NCBI RefSeq assembly: GCF_001562115.1
Contig: NZ_CP013926.1
Location: 1,302,001 to 1,366,000 of the forward strand
Source of the DNA: Alteromonas stellipolaris
Lineage (GTDB): Bacteria; Pseudomonadota; Gammaproteobacteria; Enterobacterales; Alteromonadaceae
Length of the DNA stretch: 64,000 nucleotides
Direction: 5' to 3'
Shown here: in pieces, positions 47,231-60,294 of the stretch
Layout of the letters: each line of letters starts with the position of its first letter
Position numbering within the stretch: position 1 is the first letter of the stretch
The notes under the pieces: generated by a model
What the model saw: only the letters and a program-made list of their open reading frames with translations
Told to the model about the DNA's origin: nothing
Database searches by the model: none
Made by a program: the position numbers and the translations under genes

Positions 47231-48901
47231 TTATTCGCCTTTAGCAGCTTTAAATGCTTCTGCCATTGCGCTAGCAAAACCAGCATCTTCTTGCTGATTA
47301 ACCTTGTCGATAGCTTCTTTTTCGTCAGCCTGATCTTTTGCTTTCACAGATAGGTTAACGGTGCGGTTTTTACGGTCAACGCCCATAAATTTCGCTTCGA
47401 TGCTGTCGCCAACGTTTGCAGCTTCAGTTGCGTCTTCAATACGGTCAACAGATAAATCTGCAACGCGGATGTAGCCATCAACTTCTTCAGAAAGGTTAAC
47501 TGTAACGCCTTTAGCGTCAACTTCAGTAACCGTACCTACAACGATAGCACCTTTCTTGTTATCTGTCAGATACTTGTTGAAAGGGTCTTCTTCGATTTGC
47601 TTAACGCCAAGAGAGATACGCTCACGCTCTGGGTCAACTTGAAGAACAACAGCTGAGATTTCGTCGCCTTTCTTATAGTCACGAACAGCGTCTTCACCAG
47701 ACTTGTTCCAGCTAATGTCAGAAAGGTGAACTAGACCGTCGATGCCGCCGTCAAGGCCGATGAAGATACCGAAGTCAGTAATTGACTTGATCTTACCAGA
47801 CACTTTGTCACCTTTTTCGTGTGACTTAGCGAAAGTTTCCCAAGGGTTGTCGATGCACTGTTTAAGGCCTAGAGAAATACGACGACGTTCTTCGTCGATT
47901 TCAAGAACCATAACGTCAACTGTGTCACCTAGGTTAACAACCTTAGATGGGTGGATGTTCTTGTTAGTCCAATCCATTTCAGAAACGTGTACAAGACCTT
48001 CAACGCCGTCTTCGATTTCAACGAAGCAGCCGTAATCGGTAAGATTCGTAACCTGACCAGAGATCTTAGTACCTTCTGGGTAACGTGAAGCAATTTCTTG
48101 CCATGGATCGTTGCCCATTTGCTTCATGCCAAGAGAAACACGTTGCTTCTCTTTATCGAACTTAAGTACTTTAACGTTGATTTCGTCACCAACATTTACG
48201 ATTTCACTTGGGTGCTTAACGCGCTTCCAAGCCATATCTGTAATGTGTAGTAGACCGTCTACGCCACCAAGGTCAACGAATGCTCCGTAATCAGTAAGGT
48301 TCTTAACGATACCTTTGATTTCGTGGCCTTCTTCAAGGTTAGCAAGAAGAGATTCGCGCTCTGCGCTGCTTTCTGCTTCAATAACGGCACGACGTGAAAC
48401 AACAACGTTGTTACGCTTAGCGTCAAGTTTGATAACTTTAAATTCTAGCTCTTTGCCTTCAAGGTGAGTTGTGTCACGTACTGGACGTACGTCAACCAAT
48501 GAACCAGGAAGGAACGCGCGCACTGTGTTAACTTCAACAGTGAAACCGCCTTTAACTTTACCGTTGATAATACCTTTAATGGTAACTTTATCATCGTAAG
48601 CTTTTTCCAGCTCAACCCACGCTTCGTGACGCTTCGCTTTTTCGCGAGAAAGGATTGTTTCACCGAAACCATCTTCTACTGCGTCAAGGGCTACGTCTAC
48701 TTCGTCGCCGATAGCAATTTCAAGCTCGCCTTCAGCGTTTTTAAATTGGTCAGCTGGGATAGCACTTTCTGATTTCAAGCCTGCATCAACAAGAACGATG
48801 TCTTTGTCGATAGAAACTACAGTACCTTTTACAATTGAACCTGGACGTGTTTCTAGTTCTTGTAAGCTTTCTTCAAAAAGTTGTGCAAAATTTTCAGTCA
48901 T
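47231..48901 (-). CDS. rpsA: 30S ribosomal protein S1
   Basis: A 556-residue protein with six S1 RNA-binding repeats; the phrases [20 protein letters not shown] and [20 protein letters not shown] mark repeats 3 and 4. It binds mRNA leaders at the ribosome. I use the ATG at 48901 ([13 protein letters not shown]), as in E. coli, not 13 codons upstream. It follows cmk and precedes ihfB. Confidence 0.97.
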   Translation of the reverse strand: MTENFAQLFEESLQELETRPGSIVKGTVVSIDKDIVLVDAGLKSESAIPADQFKNAEGELEIAIGDEVDVALDAVEDGFGETILSREKAKRHEAWVELEKAYDDKVTIKGIINGKVKGGFTVEVNTVRAFLPGSLVDVRPVRDTTHLEGKELEFKVIKLDAKRNNVVVSRRAVIEAESSAERESLLANLEEGHEIKGIVKNLTDYGAFVDLGGVDGLLHITDMAWKRVKHPSEIVNVGDEINVKVLKFDKEKQRVSLGMKQMGNDPWQEIASRYPEGTKISGQVTNLTDYGCFVEIEDGVEGLVHVSEMDWTNKNIHPSKVVNLGDTVDVMVLEIDEERRRISLGLKQCIDNPWETFAKSHEKGDKVSGKIKSITDFGIFIGLDGGIDGLVHLSDISWNKSGEDAVRDYKKGDEISAVVLQVDPERERISLGVKQIEEDPFNKYLTDNKKGAIVVGTVTEVDAKGVTVNLSEEVDGYIRVADLSVDRIEDATEAANVGDSIEAKFMGVDRKNRTVNLSVKAKDQADEKEAIDKVNQQEDAGFASAMAEAFKAAKGE

Positions 48902-49022
48902 AAGGTTTAAATTAACTTTAAGTTGATATCCACGCTTCAAATCCGGATAACGTGGGGTTATTAGTAAAAGCCGCCACTCCCTGTGGTAGCACTGCTTTGA
49001 ATACCTTAAAAACTCACCTTAC

Positions 49023-49694
49023 TTAAAGGCGCGAATTGATGATATCCATCGCTTTTTCAAAGACTTGGTCAATATCCAAATCAGTTGAGTCTATAATTAC
49101 CGCATCTTGTGCCGGTACCAATGGAGCGACTGAACGTTGTGTATCTCGCTCATCTCTCGCCTTGATATCGGTTAAAAGGCGCGCAATATTAACATCCATA
49201 CCTTTAGCTTTCAACTGGCTATAGCGACGTTCGGCACGGGCTTCAGCGCTAGCAGTAAGAAATAACTTCACCTGCGCGTCTGGGAAAACTACCGTACCCA
49301 TGTCTCTACCATCTGCAACAAGGCCGGGATCTTGTTGAAAAGCTCGCTGGCGTCGAAGCAATGCTTCACGAACGCGAGGTAACGCAGCAACCTTCGATGC
49401 AACACTACCTACATCTTCAGTACGAATGTCGTCAGTAACGTCTTCGCCTTCCAAAATAACGCGTGTGGTGTCTTTGTCAGTTTCAAAACTTACATCAAGA
49501 CCGGTTGCTAACGGAACAACACATTCTTCATCGTCGCACGGCAAGTCGTGGTGAAGCGCAGCAACAGCAAGCACACGATAAATCGCGCCGCTATCTAAAA
49601 AGTGCCAACCAAGCTTCTTTGCGAGTAAGCTACTTAACGTTCCCTTACCTGCACCGCTGGGACCGTCAACCGTGACTACGGGTGTAGAATGCAT
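49023..49694 (-). CDS. cmk: Cytidylate kinase
   Basis: A 223-residue kinase phosphorylating CMP and dCMP. The P-loop [13 protein letters not shown] near residue 8 and the CMP-binding [13 protein letters not shown] near 128 are clear. GGAGCAGG before the ATG at 49694 fixes the start; the frame continues 14 codons upstream without a site. It leads the cmk-rpsA-ihfB group. Confidence 0.96.
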   Translation of the reverse strand: MHSTPVVTVDGPSGAGKGTLSSLLAKKLGWHFLDSGAIYRVLAVAALHHDLPCDDEECVVPLATGLDVSFETDKDTTRVILEGEDVTDDIRTEDVGSVASKVAALPRVREALLRRQRAFQQDPGLVADGRDMGTVVFPDAQVKLFLTASAEARAERRYSQLKAKGMDVNIARLLTDIKARDERDTQRSVAPLVPAQDAVIIDSTDLDIDQVFEKAMDIINSRL

Positions 49695-49850
49695 ACCTGC
49701 TCCAGAATTTATAAAATACGTAAAAATCGCGCGCAATTATACGCGTTAAGTAGAGATAAGCAATGCCATCGAACGTTGATGGCATTGTACATAAGGATAA
49801 ATTTCGTTTGAAAATAATATGCTATGAACGAAATAAGGTCTTTCTACAGA

Positions 49851-51131
49851 CTAAGAATAGAGTGTGGCAAACCGTGTGAAGTAATCAGGGAAAGTTTTTC
49901 GGGTACAACCTGGGTCGTTAATGGTTACCGGCGTATCACTGAGCGCCACTAACGAAAAGCACATAGCAATGCGATGATCGTTATAGGTATCAATGGCCGC
50001 ATGCTTTAACGAATCCGTTGGCCATACTTTAATATAGTCATGCCCTTCTTCTACTTCTGCACCCAACTTTCTAAGTTCAGTGGCCATGGCGTTTAAACGG
50101 TCAGTTTCTTTTACCCGCCAGTTATAAATATTAGTAATACTGGTTGGCCCTTCGGCAAATAGTGCAGTAGTGGCAATGGTCATGGCCGCATCAGGAATAT
50201 GGTTCATGTCCATGTCTACACCCTTAAGTGGTGCCCCTGTTACTTCCACATACTCATCATGCCAAGTGATTTTTGCACCCATGGCTTCAAGCACATCGGC
50301 AAAACGAATGTCACCTTGAATGCTATTTTGGCCAATACCGGTTACGCGTACCGTGCCGCCTTTAATGGCGCCGGCTGCAAGGAAGTAAGAAGCCGATGAA
50401 GCATCACCTTCCACCATAAATTTACCCGGCGAACGATATGATTGCCCTGCAGATATGGTGAATGTTTGATAGTTATCATTGTTTACTTCAACACCAAACT
50501 TCGCCATGGTATCTAAGGTAATATCGATATACGGTTTTGACACTAATTCGCCTTTAATGCGAATGGTCACGTCACCTGTAAACAATGGTGCAGACATTAA
50601 AAGTGCAGTTAAAAACTGACTAGATACACTACCGTCTACTTCCATTTCGCCGCCGCATAAAGTCTTACCTTTAATTTGTAGCGGTGGAAAACCGTCGTTT
50701 TTAAGATATTCAATGTCTGCGTTACCCATTAGTAATGCATCAACCAAATCGCCTATAGGACGCTCTTCCATTCGCGGCTCACCGGTAAGTACGACTTGTA
50801 CATTACTGGCGGCTAATGCAGCGCATAATGGGCGCATTGCCGTGCCCGCGTTACCCAAGAAAAGCTCTAGTGGCTCGGCAACTGTAAATGCCCCGCCGTT
50901 ACCCACCACTTTGCAGCAGGTTTTATCTTCACTTAGTGAATACGTTACGCCAAGCTTAGTTAGCGCATTTAGCATATGCTCAATATCTTCACTATCAAGC
51001 AAGTTTGTTAGTTCGGTTTCGCCTTCAGCTAAAGCAGCAAGCAATAACGCTCGGTTCGACAGGCTTTTAGACCCAGGAACGTTTACTGTCCCCGATACTT
51101 TGCTAATAGGTTCTAATGTTAACTGTTCCAT
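49851..51131 (-). CDS. aroA: 3-phosphoshikimate 1-carboxyvinyltransferase (EPSP synthase)
   Basis: A 426-residue shikimate-pathway enzyme. Motifs are present: [19 protein letters not shown] near residue 21, [11 protein letters not shown] near 91 (class I, with Gly and Ala in the glyphosate-sensitive arrangement), and [11 protein letters not shown] near 380. The start lies two bases after the serC stop, the classic serC-aroA operon. Confidence 0.97.
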   Translation of the reverse strand: MEQLTLEPISKVSGTVNVPGSKSLSNRALLLAALAEGETELTNLLDSEDIEHMLNALTKLGVTYSLSEDKTCCKVVGNGGAFTVAEPLELFLGNAGTAMRPLCAALAASNVQVVLTGEPRMEERPIGDLVDALLMGNADIEYLKNDGFPPLQIKGKTLCGGEMEVDGSVSSQFLTALLMSAPLFTGDVTIRIKGELVSKPYIDITLDTMAKFGVEVNNDNYQTFTISAGQSYRSPGKFMVEGDASSASYFLAAGAIKGGTVRVTGIGQNSIQGDIRFADVLEAMGAKITWHDEYVEVTGAPLKGVDMDMNHIPDAAMTIATTALFAEGPTSITNIYNWRVKETDRLNAMATELRKLGAEVEEGHDYIKVWPTDSLKHAAIDTYNDHRIAMCFSLVALSDTPVTINDPGCTRKTFPDYFTRFATLYS

Positions 51132-51133
51132 GA

Positions 51134-52219
51134 CTACCCGTTTACTCGTTCAAATTCACGCATAAATTCTACTAACGCCATCACCCCTTCAACAGGCATA
51201 GCGTTATAAATGCTGGCACGCATCCCGCCTACAGAGCGGTGGCCTTTTAGTGCCATTAAACCAGCGTCTTGTGCTTGGCTTAAAAACAGCGCGTCTAATT
51301 CAGGGTTAACCAACTGAAACGGTACGTTCATTTTAGAACGGTTGTCTGGATGTACTTGGCTAGCATAAAAATCAGAGCTGTCGATAGCAGAATACAACAG
51401 AGACGCTTTTTCACTGTTGCGTTTTGCCATGGCATCAACGCCACCCATCTCTTTAAGCCATTCAAACACTAACCCCGCCAAGTACCACGAGAACGTAGGT
51501 GGCGTGTTGTACATTGAATCAGCTTTAGCTGCTAATGCGTAGTCGAAAATTGACGGTGTTTCTTTGCGAGCTTTGCCCACTAAGTCTTCACGAACAATCA
51601 CTACCGATAAACCGCTTGGGCCAATATTTTTCTGCGCACCGGCGTAAATAAGACCGTGTTTAGCAACATCAATAGGCTGAGACAAAATGGTAGACGACAT
51701 ATCAGAAACCAGTGGCACATCACCAGACTCCGGTAACCAATCGTAAGCGATACCGTCAACGGTTTCGTTTGGACAGAAATGGTAATACGCTGCAGATTGG
51801 TCTACATTGGCAAGCGATGGTTGAGGCATGTAATGCAAACCATCTTTTTTAGTAAGCTCACCAACTACCACAGCGTTGTTGTATTTAGCTGCTTCGCTTA
51901 CCGCACCATCAGACCAAGATCCACTCACCAAGTGAAGGCTGGTATCTGACGCAGACGATAAGTTAAGGGGAACCGCTGCAAATTGACCACGTCCACCGCC
52001 GTGGGTGAAAAGAACATGGTAATTTTTAGGAACCGAGAGTAAGTCGCGCAAATCTTGTTCAGCTTTGGCTGCTATCTCGATGAAATCTTTTCCGCGGTGG
52101 CTGACTTCCATTACCGAGCAACCTGAGTCGCGCCAGTTAGTAAATTCAGCTTGTGCTTTTTGCATTACGGCTTCAGGCAACTTTGCCGGGCCAGCGCTAA
52201 AATTGAAAACCTCTTTCAT
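51134..52219 (-). CDS. serC: Phosphoserine aminotransferase
   Basis: A 361-residue PLP enzyme for serine and pyridoxine synthesis. The start is [13 protein letters not shown], and the PLP lysine is in [12 protein letters not shown] near 198. I use ATG 52219, giving a length matching E. coli (362), rather than a TTG five codons upstream. It precedes aroA. Confidence 0.96.
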   Translation of the reverse strand: MKEVFNFSAGPAKLPEAVMQKAQAEFTNWRDSGCSVMEVSHRGKDFIEIAAKAEQDLRDLLSVPKNYHVLFTHGGGRGQFAAVPLNLSSASDTSLHLVSGSWSDGAVSEAAKYNNAVVVGELTKKDGLHYMPQPSLANVDQSAAYYHFCPNETVDGIAYDWLPESGDVPLVSDMSSTILSQPIDVAKHGLIYAGAQKNIGPSGLSVVIVREDLVGKARKETPSIFDYALAAKADSMYNTPPTFSWYLAGLVFEWLKEMGGVDAMAKRNSEKASLLYSAIDSSDFYASQVHPDNRSKMNVPFQLVNPELDALFLSQAQDAGLMALKGHRSVGGMRASIYNAMPVEGVMALVEFMREFERVNG

Positions 52220-52238
52220 TGCGTTTTTCAACACCTAT

Positions 52239-52312
52239 AAAATAACAAGCGGCCTAAGCCGCTTGTAATAAAGAACACCGATAACTGCCCGCTTTTAAAT
52301 TAAGCGGGCAAT
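52239..52312 (-). terminator. Two hairpins after gyrA
   Basis: Directly after the gyrA stop, TGCCCGCTT/AAGCGGGCA (52286-52310) forms one hairpin. A second, ACAAGCGGC/GCCGCTTGT with a four-base loop (52245-52266), is followed on the minus strand by TTATTTTAT. The second is the more likely terminator; it also lies in the serC leader. Confidence 0.7.
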
Positions 52313-52315
52313 ACC

Positions 52316-55012
52316 CTACTCTTCTGTCGTTGAGCTGTCGCCGTCTTGTGCAGCGTTTTCTTCTTGCTCAATAGGTTCTTCTATAGCGATTGGATTGCCA
52401 TCTTCATCTAGCTCTAGCAATTCTTCAACTACTTCTTCTATACGTTGTAAGCCAACAACATGCTCGTTCTCAACAGTGCGGATAAGACGAACACCTTGGG
52501 TATTCCTTCCTACTACTGAAACTTCGCCAACGCGGGTACGTACTAGGGTACCTTGGTCAGAAATAAGCATAATTTCATTGGATTCATCAACTTGAACCGC
52601 GCCAACCACTTTACCATTACGCTCAGAAACCTTAATAGATACTACACCTTGTGTAGCACGGCTCTTCGCTGGGTAATCTTCAAGTGGCGTACGTTTACCA
52701 AAACCGTTCTCTGTGGCAGTAAGGATAGGACCATCACCACGAGGTACAATTAGAGAAACAACGCGTTGGTCGTCTTGTAATCTGATACCACGAACACCCG
52801 TAGCAGTTCGGCCCATTGGACGTAGTGCGAGTAGTTCTTCACCAGTTTCAGGATCTAACTTAACGTTACCTGTTTCGCTATCACGAAGTTTTTCGTTAAA
52901 GCGAACCACTTTACCTGCGTCTGAGAACAACATAATGTCGTCGTCACCATGGGTAATGTCAACACCAATTAGTTCATCACCTTCGTTCAAGTTAACGGCA
53001 ATAATACCGCTTGAACGTGGACGTGAATAAAGGCTTAAATCTGTTTTCTTCACTGTACCGTTAGCCGTAGCCATTAATACAAACTTACCTTCTTCAAATT
53101 CTTTGATAGGTAAAATTGCAGTAATACGCTCGTTATCTTCTAAAGGAAGAATATTCACAATTGGACGGCCACGGGCATTACGGCTCGCGAACGGCAATTG
53201 ATAAACTTTCAGCCAGTACAAACGGCCACGGGTTGAGAAACAAAGAATGTGGTCATGGGTATTGGCCACCAATAGTTTCTCAATGAAGTCTTCGTCTTTC
53301 ATCTTAGTTGCCGATTTACCACGGCCACCACGACGCTGCGCTTCATAATCGTTTAGTTTTTGATACTTCACATAGCCTTCACGAGACAAGGTAACGACAA
53401 CGTCTTCTTGTTCAATCAGGTCTTCAATATCAATATCGTGACTAGCAGCAGTAATTTCAGTACGGCGCTCGTCACCAAATTCGTCACGAATTTTTTCAAG
53501 CTCTTCTTCAATCACTTCCATTAATCGCTCTGGGCTATTAAGGATGTGAAGTAGTTCAGCAATAACGTCTAGAAGCTGTTTATATTCTTCAAGAATTTTT
53601 TCGTGCTCAAGACCAGTAAGTCTATGCAGACGAAGGTCTAGAATTGCTTGTGCTTGTTGTTCAGTAAGGAAGTATTGTCCATCACGAATACCAAACTCAG
53701 GCATTAACCAATCTGGACGTGCAGCATCATCACCTGCACGTTCAAGCATTTGCGATACATCGCCTAAATCCCAACCTTGTGCAACTAATGCTTTTTTCGC
53801 ATCAGCAGGGCCAGGAGAGGCTTTAATTAGCTCAATGATTGGATCGATGTTGGCTAGCGCAATAGCTAGACCTTCAAGGATGTGCGCACGATCGCGGGCT
53901 TTACGTAGTTCAAATACGGTTCTACGGGTTACTACTTCACGGCGATGTAGAATAAAGGCTTCTAAGGTCTCTTTTAAGTTAAAGACTTTAGGTTGGCCGT
54001 TATCTAACGCAACCATGTTAATACCGAATACTGTTTGTAGCTGAGTATTGGCATATAAATGGTTAAGTAGTACTTCCGCTGATTCGTTACGTTTTACTTC
54101 AACAACAATACGCATACCGTCTTTATCAGACTCGTCACGTAGTGCAGAGATACCTTCGATACGCTTCTCTTTAACTAGCTCAGCAATTTTTTCAATTAGG
54201 CGAGCTTTGTTAACTTGGTACGGAATTTCGTTGATGATAATGGTTTCTTTACCGTTATCTTCCGTTTCAATTTCCGCTTTGGCGCGCATGTATATTTTGC
54301 CGCGACCAGTACGGTAAGCGTCATCAATACCTTTACGGCCACTGATCATAGCGGCAGTTGGGAAATCAGGACCAGGGATATGAAGCATTAAGTCATCAAT
54401 CGTAATTGATGGGTCTTTAATAAGGGCAATACAGCCGTTAATAACTTCAGTTAAGTTATGTGGCGGAATGTTAGTTGCCATACCTACCGCGATACCAGAA
54501 GAACCGTTTACCAATAAGTTAGGAACCTTAGTAGGTAACACTTCTGGAATGTGTTCAGTACCATCGTAGTTAGGTACGAAGTCGACGGTTTCTTTATCGA
54601 GGTCGGCAAGAAGTTCGTGGGCAATTTTTGCCATACGTATTTCGGTATAACGCATCGCAGCGGCTGAATCGCCATCTACCGAACCAAAGTTACCTTGGCC
54701 GTCTACCAACATGTAGCGAAGCGAGAATGGCTGGGCCATACGTACAATAGTATCGTATACCGCAGAATCACCATGTGGGTGATACTTACCAATTACATCA
54801 CCTACCACACGGGCAGATTTCTTGTATGGTTTATTGAAGTCGTTTTTAAGTTCGTTCATTGCGAACAACACACGGCGGTGTACAGGCTTCAAACCATCTC
54901 TTACGTCAGGCAATGCTCGCCCGACAATAACGCTCATCGCGTAATCGAGATAGGAGTTCTTTAACTCTTCCTCAATATTAACGGGGAGGATTTCGTTAGC
55001 GTTATCAGACAT
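52316..55012 (-). CDS. gyrA: DNA gyrase subunit A
   Basis: An 898-residue type II topoisomerase subunit. The quinolone-resistance region reads [19 protein letters not shown], with Ser and Asp at the positions of E. coli Ser83 and Asp87, so it looks quinolone-sensitive. The catalytic Tyr is in [11 protein letters not shown] near 122. Six beta-pinwheel repeats form the C-terminal domain, with GyrA box QRRGGRGK near 563. The tail is acidic and Glu-rich. Confidence 0.98.
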   Translation of the reverse strand: MSDNANEILPVNIEEELKNSYLDYAMSVIVGRALPDVRDGLKPVHRRVLFAMNELKNDFNKPYKKSARVVGDVIGKYHPHGDSAVYDTIVRMAQPFSLRYMLVDGQGNFGSVDGDSAAAMRYTEIRMAKIAHELLADLDKETVDFVPNYDGTEHIPEVLPTKVPNLLVNGSSGIAVGMATNIPPHNLTEVINGCIALIKDPSITIDDLMLHIPGPDFPTAAMISGRKGIDDAYRTGRGKIYMRAKAEIETEDNGKETIIINEIPYQVNKARLIEKIAELVKEKRIEGISALRDESDKDGMRIVVEVKRNESAEVLLNHLYANTQLQTVFGINMVALDNGQPKVFNLKETLEAFILHRREVVTRRTVFELRKARDRAHILEGLAIALANIDPIIELIKASPGPADAKKALVAQGWDLGDVSQMLERAGDDAARPDWLMPEFGIRDGQYFLTEQQAQAILDLRLHRLTGLEHEKILEEYKQLLDVIAELLHILNSPERLMEVIEEELEKIRDEFGDERRTEITAASHDIDIEDLIEQEDVVVTLSREGYVKYQKLNDYEAQRRGGRGKSATKMKDEDFIEKLLVANTHDHILCFSTRGRLYWLKVYQLPFASRNARGRPIVNILPLEDNERITAILPIKEFEEGKFVLMATANGTVKKTDLSLYSRPRSSGIIAVNLNEGDELIGVDITHGDDDIMLFSDAGKVVRFNEKLRDSETGNVKLDPETGEELLALRPMGRTATGVRGIRLQDDQRVVSLIVPRGDGPILTATENGFGKRTPLEDYPAKSRATQGVVSIKVSERNGKVVGAVQVDESNEIMLISDQGTLVRTRVGEVSVVGRNTQGVRLIRTVENEHVVGLQRIEEVVEELLELDEDGNPIAIEEPIEQEENAAQDGDSSTTEE

Positions 55013-55422
55013 AAACTGCTTAATCCCTTTATTTCGGTTTGTTCTGCATTATCTATCTAGCTCAATCTACACAATATAGAGAAGCAAACGATAGATTTGC
55101 ATTGTTATTATGGGGTCATAATCTTGCTTCGAGTGTAACACTTGATGACACATTTATGTAGCGCTTAATTGCCCTTCCTTACGTACTCGTCAACAAGCGA
55201 TTATTTTTCGTTCAAGCAGACACGCTAAACCGCATTCGAGTTCCAAAAACGATGCCTTAACGCTGGTTTTGCGTTATGTTACTGCTCTTATATAGGTAGT
55301 GTTTAATTAATCGCAGATAGCTTCTATCTGTACAGCGGCATCAGTCATGCGGGTTCTTTTGCAAAATCGGTTCTCTATATCAGTGCAAAATAATAAGCTG
55401 GCGCAGAAAGGAAAAAATATAA
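55013..55422. other. Intergenic region between gyrA and ubiG
   Basis: About 410 bases between divergent gyrA and ubiG. It must hold both promoters. AAGGAAA precedes the ubiG start. I see no repeat, RNA or extra gene. Confidence 0.5.
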
Positions 55423-56127
55423 ATGACAAACGTTGATGAGCAGGAAATTGATAAGTTTTCAGAGTTAGCCTCACGATGGTGGGATCCTGAAGGTGAGTTC
55501 AAACCTCTACATTTAATTAACCCACTTCGTTTAGATTTTATTAATCAACACAGTAACGGCTTGTTTAACAAAAAAGTCGTAGATATTGGTTGTGGCGGCG
55601 GCATATTAGCAGAGTCGATGGCGAAAGCCGGTGCTGAAGTTGTGGGCCTAGATATGGCAAGTGCATCATTAGAAATTGCCAAGCTTCACGGTTTAGAGTC
55701 GGGCATTAACGTTGAGTACCACTGCGTGACCGCTGAATCATTCGCAGACAGTCATGCTGGTGAGTTCGATGTAGTTACCTGTATGGAAATGCTAGAGCAT
55801 GTGCCAGATCCCGCTTCGGTAGTGCGAGCTTGCGCTAAATTGGTTAAGCCTGGCGGGCATGTTTTCTTCTCTACATTAAATCGAAATATAAAGTCTTATT
55901 TAATGGGGATCGTTGGCGCTGAGTATTTATTAAAGCTTGTTCCAAAAGGCACTCACGATCATTCTCGATTCATTAAACCTTCTGAACTCATGCAGATGAC
56001 AGATGAGGCTGGTTTGTTACCACGAGATATGACCGGCTTACATATGGACCCAGTTTCCCAAGGTTTTTATCTGTCTGACCGGAATGTGGATGTTAACTAC
56101 CTACTATATACGGTGTCGCAAGATTAA
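55423..56127 (+). CDS. ubiG: Ubiquinone biosynthesis O-methyltransferase
   Basis: A 234-residue SAM methyltransferase carrying out both O-methylations of ubiquinone. SAM motif I is [14 protein letters not shown] near residue 48; the N-terminal [19 protein letters not shown] is the family mark. It is upstream of nrdA as in E. coli. Confidence 0.96.
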   Translation: MTNVDEQEIDKFSELASRWWDPEGEFKPLHLINPLRLDFINQHSNGLFNKKVVDIGCGGGILAESMAKAGAEVVGLDMASASLEIAKLHGLESGINVEYHCVTAESFADSHAGEFDVVTCMEMLEHVPDPASVVRACAKLVKPGGHVFFSTLNRNIKSYLMGIVGAEYLLKLVPKGTHDHSRFIKPSELMQMTDEAGLLPRDMTGLHMDPVSQGFYLSDRNVDVNYLLYTVSQD

Positions 56128-56681
56128 TTAGCACTACATATTGGGGCTTGTTGATAATTTCAACACCACATATCGTGTTTAGGTGTTAAGTACGATATTA
56201 AGTTAAATTATTTTAAGCCTCGATCATTTTTTCGAATAGTACTTGCAATCACTATATTTAAGGCTTGTAGAAAGCTAAAAAGTTAGTCACTACTAACCTA
56301 AAATCCGTGCCAGTTTAAGTGGTCGTTTAAGCACCAGATATTGGGTTGCATTGTGACGCAAACCTCACTATCTTGTGTTTAATCCAACGCGGGATCCCAA
56401 AGCGATTTTTGGGGTAACATTGAGATCGACAACGATCCTTTCACTGCGTTTTTTCGGATGATCAGACAAAACATACTATTAATGAAAAGAATTCAGCGGC
56501 TCCTCTCAAACTTATGCGCTAATAAGTTTAGGGTTGGTCGTGATTAGTTGTGTAAATCGCGCAAATGGTCTTACGCAGATGTATTACTTCGCAGTGAAAC
56601 AACTAACCTAAAAAAGAATACACATTATAACAGGGTGATATACCCACGCCTCGCGCGCTAACAGACAACGGCCAGAGTAAC
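56128..56681. other. Intergenic region upstream of nrdA
   Basis: About 550 bases, expected to hold the nrdAB promoter. I looked for NrdR boxes and found only poor matches (CACTATCTTGTG near 56367) with the wrong internal spacing. No gene or repeat is supported. Confidence 0.5.
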
Positions 56682-59003
56682 ATGAATAATAGTTTATCCG
56701 TCACCAAGCGAAATGGTGAGCAAGAATCCATCGACTTAGAAAAAATTCATAAGGTGGTGACATGGGCTGCAAAAGGACTTGAGAACGTCTCAGTTTCACA
56801 AGTTGAAATTAAAGCTCAAATTCAGTTTTTCGACGGTATCAATACCAGCGAAATTCACGAAACCCTTATCAAATCAGCAGCTGACTTAATTTCTACAGAC
56901 GCGCCTGATTACCAATACTTGGCAGCTCGCCTTGCTATTTTCCACCTTCGCAAGAAAGCCTACGGTCAGTTCGAGCCCCCTGCACTGTTTAACCATGTCA
57001 CTAACATGGTTGAGATGGGCAAATACGATAAGCATTTAATTGAAGATTATACTGCTGAAGAATTTGCCGAGATGGATACCTACATCGATCATTGGCGCGA
57101 CATGAACTTCAGCTACGCCGCCGTTAAGCAGCTTGAAGGTAAATACCTGGTTCAAAACCGTGTAACCGGTGAAATTTACGAAAGTGCCCAGTTCCTTTAT
57201 ATTTTGGTAGCAGCGTGTCTGTTCGCTAACTACCCGAAAGATACCCGTATGAGCTATATTCGTCGTTTCTACGATGCTGCTTCTACGTTTAAGTTATCAC
57301 TACCTACGCCTATTATGTCTGGTGTACGTACCCCTACTCGTCAATTTAGCTCGTGTGTATTAATTGAAACTGGCGACAGCCTTGATTCAATCAACGCCAC
57401 GGCTAGCGCTATCGTTAAATACGTAAGCCAGCGAGCTGGTATCGGTGTGAATGCTGGCCGTATTCGCGCATTAGGTAGCCCTATTCGCGGCGGTGAAGCT
57501 TTCCACACGGGTTGTATTCCATTCTATAAATACTTCCAAACAGCGGTTAAAAGCTGTTCTCAGGGCGGTGTTCGCGGTGGCGCAGCTACCTTGTTCTACC
57601 CGCTATGGCATATGGAAGTTGAATCGTTATTAGTGCTTAAGAACAACCGTGGTGTTGAAGAAAACCGTGTTCGTCACTTAGACTACGGCGTACAGTTCAA
57701 CAAACTCATGTATCAACGCATGATGAAAGATGACTATATTTCACTATTTAGTCCATCTGACGTACCTGGTCTTTACGATGCTTTCTTTGCTGATCAACAA
57801 AAGTTCGAGCGTTTGTATGTTCAATACGAAAACGACGACAACATTCGCAAGAAGCGCATTAAAGCCATGGAGCTTTTCAGCTTGTTCATGCAAGAGCGTG
57901 CAAGCACAGGTCGTATTTACCTTCAAAACGTTGACCACTGTAATACTCACAGCCCGTTCAACCCTGAAGTAGCACCTGTACGTCAAAGTAACCTTTGTCT
58001 TGAAATTGCACTACCTACTAAGCCGTTGCAGCACGTTAACGACGAAGAAGGTGAAATTGCCCTTTGTACGCTGTCTGCTTTCAACTTAGGCGCCATTAAG
58101 TCGCTAGACGAATTTGAAGAGTTGTCAGACCTTGCAGTACGTGCGCTTGATAACCTACTCGATTACCAAGACTACCCAGTTCCAGCGGCATACAATGCCA
58201 CTATGGGTCGCAGAACCTTAGGTGTGGGTGTTATCAACTTCGCTTACTACTTAGCGAAAAATGGTGTGAAATATTCAGACCATAGCGCTAATGGTCTTGT
58301 TCACCGCACGTTTGAAGCAATGCAGTATTACCTACTGAAAGCATCAAACAATCTTGCAAAAGAAAAAGGCGCGTGTCCTAAGTTTAACGAAACCACTTAT
58401 TCGCAAGGCATTATGCCTATCGATAGCTACAAGAAAGATCTTGATGGCGTATGTAACGAGCCTCTTCATTACGATTGGGATGCGCTTCGTGAAGAAATTA
58501 AGACTCACGGTTTACGTAACTCTACCTTGTCTGCGTTAATGCCTTCTGAGACATCTTCTCAGATTTCAAACGCAACCAACGGTATTGAGCCGCCACGTGG
58601 CTTTATTAGTATTAAATCAAGTAAAGACGGTGTGCTTAAGCAAGTAGTACCAGAGTACGAGCGCTTAAGAGATAAGTACGAATTGTTGTGGGACATTCCT
58701 TCGAACGATGGTTACTTACAGCTAGTAGGTATTATGCAGAAGTTTATCGACCAAACTATCTCTGCTAACACCAACTACGATCCTAGCCGTTATGACGGTA
58801 ACAAGGTTCCTATGAAGCTGTTACTGAAAGACCTATTAACAACCTACAAACTGGGTGTGAAAACCCTGTATTACCACAACACACGCGATGGTGCGACAGA
58901 CGCTTCAGCATTAGAAGTTAAAGCCAATGAGCCGTTACCTCGTCAAGAAGAAGTGGTTATAGAAGAAGACGATGATTGTGCAGGCGGTGCGTGCAAAATT
59001 TAG
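56682..59003 (+). CDS. nrdA: Class Ia ribonucleotide reductase, alpha subunit
   Basis: A 773-residue catalytic subunit reducing ribonucleoside diphosphates. The N-terminal ATP-cone (VTKRNGEQESIDLEKIHK) gives allosteric activity control. The active-site block NLCLEIALPT near 436 and NATNGIEPPRG near 630 are conserved. The C-terminal redox pair is in CAGGACKI. Only nrdB and yfaE follow, in one apparent operon. Confidence 0.97.
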   Translation: MNNSLSVTKRNGEQESIDLEKIHKVVTWAAKGLENVSVSQVEIKAQIQFFDGINTSEIHETLIKSAADLISTDAPDYQYLAARLAIFHLRKKAYGQFEPPALFNHVTNMVEMGKYDKHLIEDYTAEEFAEMDTYIDHWRDMNFSYAAVKQLEGKYLVQNRVTGEIYESAQFLYILVAACLFANYPKDTRMSYIRRFYDAASTFKLSLPTPIMSGVRTPTRQFSSCVLIETGDSLDSINATASAIVKYVSQRAGIGVNAGRIRALGSPIRGGEAFHTGCIPFYKYFQTAVKSCSQGGVRGGAATLFYPLWHMEVESLLVLKNNRGVEENRVRHLDYGVQFNKLMYQRMMKDDYISLFSPSDVPGLYDAFFADQQKFERLYVQYENDDNIRKKRIKAMELFSLFMQERASTGRIYLQNVDHCNTHSPFNPEVAPVRQSNLCLEIALPTKPLQHVNDEEGEIALCTLSAFNLGAIKSLDEFEELSDLAVRALDNLLDYQDYPVPAAYNATMGRRTLGVGVINFAYYLAKNGVKYSDHSANGLVHRTFEAMQYYLLKASNNLAKEKGACPKFNETTYSQGIMPIDSYKKDLDGVCNEPLHYDWDALREEIKTHGLRNSTLSALMPSETSSQISNATNGIEPPRGFISIKSSKDGVLKQVVPEYERLRDKYELLWDIPSNDGYLQLVGIMQKFIDQTISANTNYDPSRYDGNKVPMKLLLKDLLTTYKLGVKTLYYHNTRDGATDASALEVKANEPLPRQEEVVIEEDDDCAGGACKI

Positions 59004-59089
59004 CACGCACTCGCTTTTGCGAAATCGGTATCGCAGCAAGAACATAAATAATAAAACGCGTTTATCATTAAGTTTTTAGTTAGGCACTC

Positions 59090-60220
59090 ATGAAATATAC
59101 TACGTTTAATCAGCAAAGTACCAACCCATTGGTTGAACCTATGTTTTTCGGTAATCCGGTGAATGTAGCCCGTTACGACCAACAAAAGCATGCCATTTTC
59201 GAAAAGCTTATTGAAAAGCAGATTAGCTTTTTCTGGCGCCCTGAGGAAGTAGATGTATCTCGCGATCGAGTTGATTTTCAAAAATTAACCGACCCTGAAA
59301 AGCACATCTTTATTTCAAACTTGAAATACCAAACCCTATTAGACTCGGTACAAGGCCGCAGCCCTAATATTGCCTTTCTACCTATCATCTCGTTGCCTGA
59401 GCTTGAGACCTGGGTGGAAACATGGTCTTTCTTTGAAACCATTCACTCTCGCTCTTACACGCACATTTTGCGCAACCTGTTTTCAGATCCTAGCGATATT
59501 TTTGAAGACATTGTGGTTAACGATGAAATTAAGCGCCGTGCCGCCGACATTTCGAAGTACTACGACGACCTTATTTTTGCCACTCAATTATGGCAAACGC
59601 AAGGTGAAGGTGTGCACACAGTTGATGGCGTGCCTCATACCATCAACATGTACGAACTAAAGAAAAAACTGTATTTGTGCATGAACTCAGTAAATGCCTT
59701 AGAAGCAATTCGTTTCTACGTGTCGTTTGCTTGTACGTTTGCTTTTGCGGAACGCAAGTTGATGGAAGGTAATTCAAAAATTATCCGCCTGATTGCCCGC
59801 GATGAAAACCTGCATTTGTCTTCTACCCAACATATTTTAAATTTGTGGGCACGAAGCAAAGACGATCCTGAAATGGCGCAAATTGCAGAAGACTGCAAAG
59901 AAGAAGCACGCGCTATTTTCATGAACGCGGTTGAGCAAGAAAAAGAATGGGCTGATTACCTATTCAAAACCGGCTCTATGATTGGCCTTAACAAAGAAAT
60001 CCTTTGTTCTTACGTTGAATATATTGCGAATCAACGTATGACGGCAATTGGTCTAGATGCGCCATTTGAAATCAGCAGTAACCCTCTACCGTGGATGAAT
60101 AACTACCTTAACTCTGACAACGTTCAGGTTGCACCACAAGAGTCTGAAATTAGTTCTTATTTGGTTGGTCAAATTGACTCTGCCGTTAGTGAAGACGATT
60201 TTGCTGATTTCGAGCTCTAG
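59090..60220 (+). CDS. nrdB: Class Ia ribonucleotide reductase, beta subunit
   Basis: A 376-residue ferritin-like subunit with the diiron-tyrosyl radical. Iron ligands fall in [20 protein letters not shown] near 102-121 and in [11 protein letters not shown] near 237. The radical Tyr is in HSRSYTHI near 122. It starts 86 bases after nrdA. Confidence 0.97.
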   Translation: MKYTTFNQQSTNPLVEPMFFGNPVNVARYDQQKHAIFEKLIEKQISFFWRPEEVDVSRDRVDFQKLTDPEKHIFISNLKYQTLLDSVQGRSPNIAFLPIISLPELETWVETWSFFETIHSRSYTHILRNLFSDPSDIFEDIVVNDEIKRRAADISKYYDDLIFATQLWQTQGEGVHTVDGVPHTINMYELKKKLYLCMNSVNALEAIRFYVSFACTFAFAERKLMEGNSKIIRLIARDENLHLSSTQHILNLWARSKDDPEMAQIAEDCKEEARAIFMNAVEQEKEWADYLFKTGSMIGLNKEILCSYVEYIANQRMTAIGLDAPFEISSNPLPWMNNYLNSDNVQVAPQESEISSYLVGQIDSAVSEDDFADFEL

Positions 60221-60294
60221 CGCGAAGCTAATTTCGAGCGCTAACGCTTACAAAGCACGCAGAGAAAAAACGCCGGAATCAACACCGAAAAATA

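Noticed and set aside
56128..56681. NrdR boxes upstream of nrdA
   Set aside because: The best candidates have CAC and GTG separated by five or six bases instead of eight and are not paired at the usual distance.
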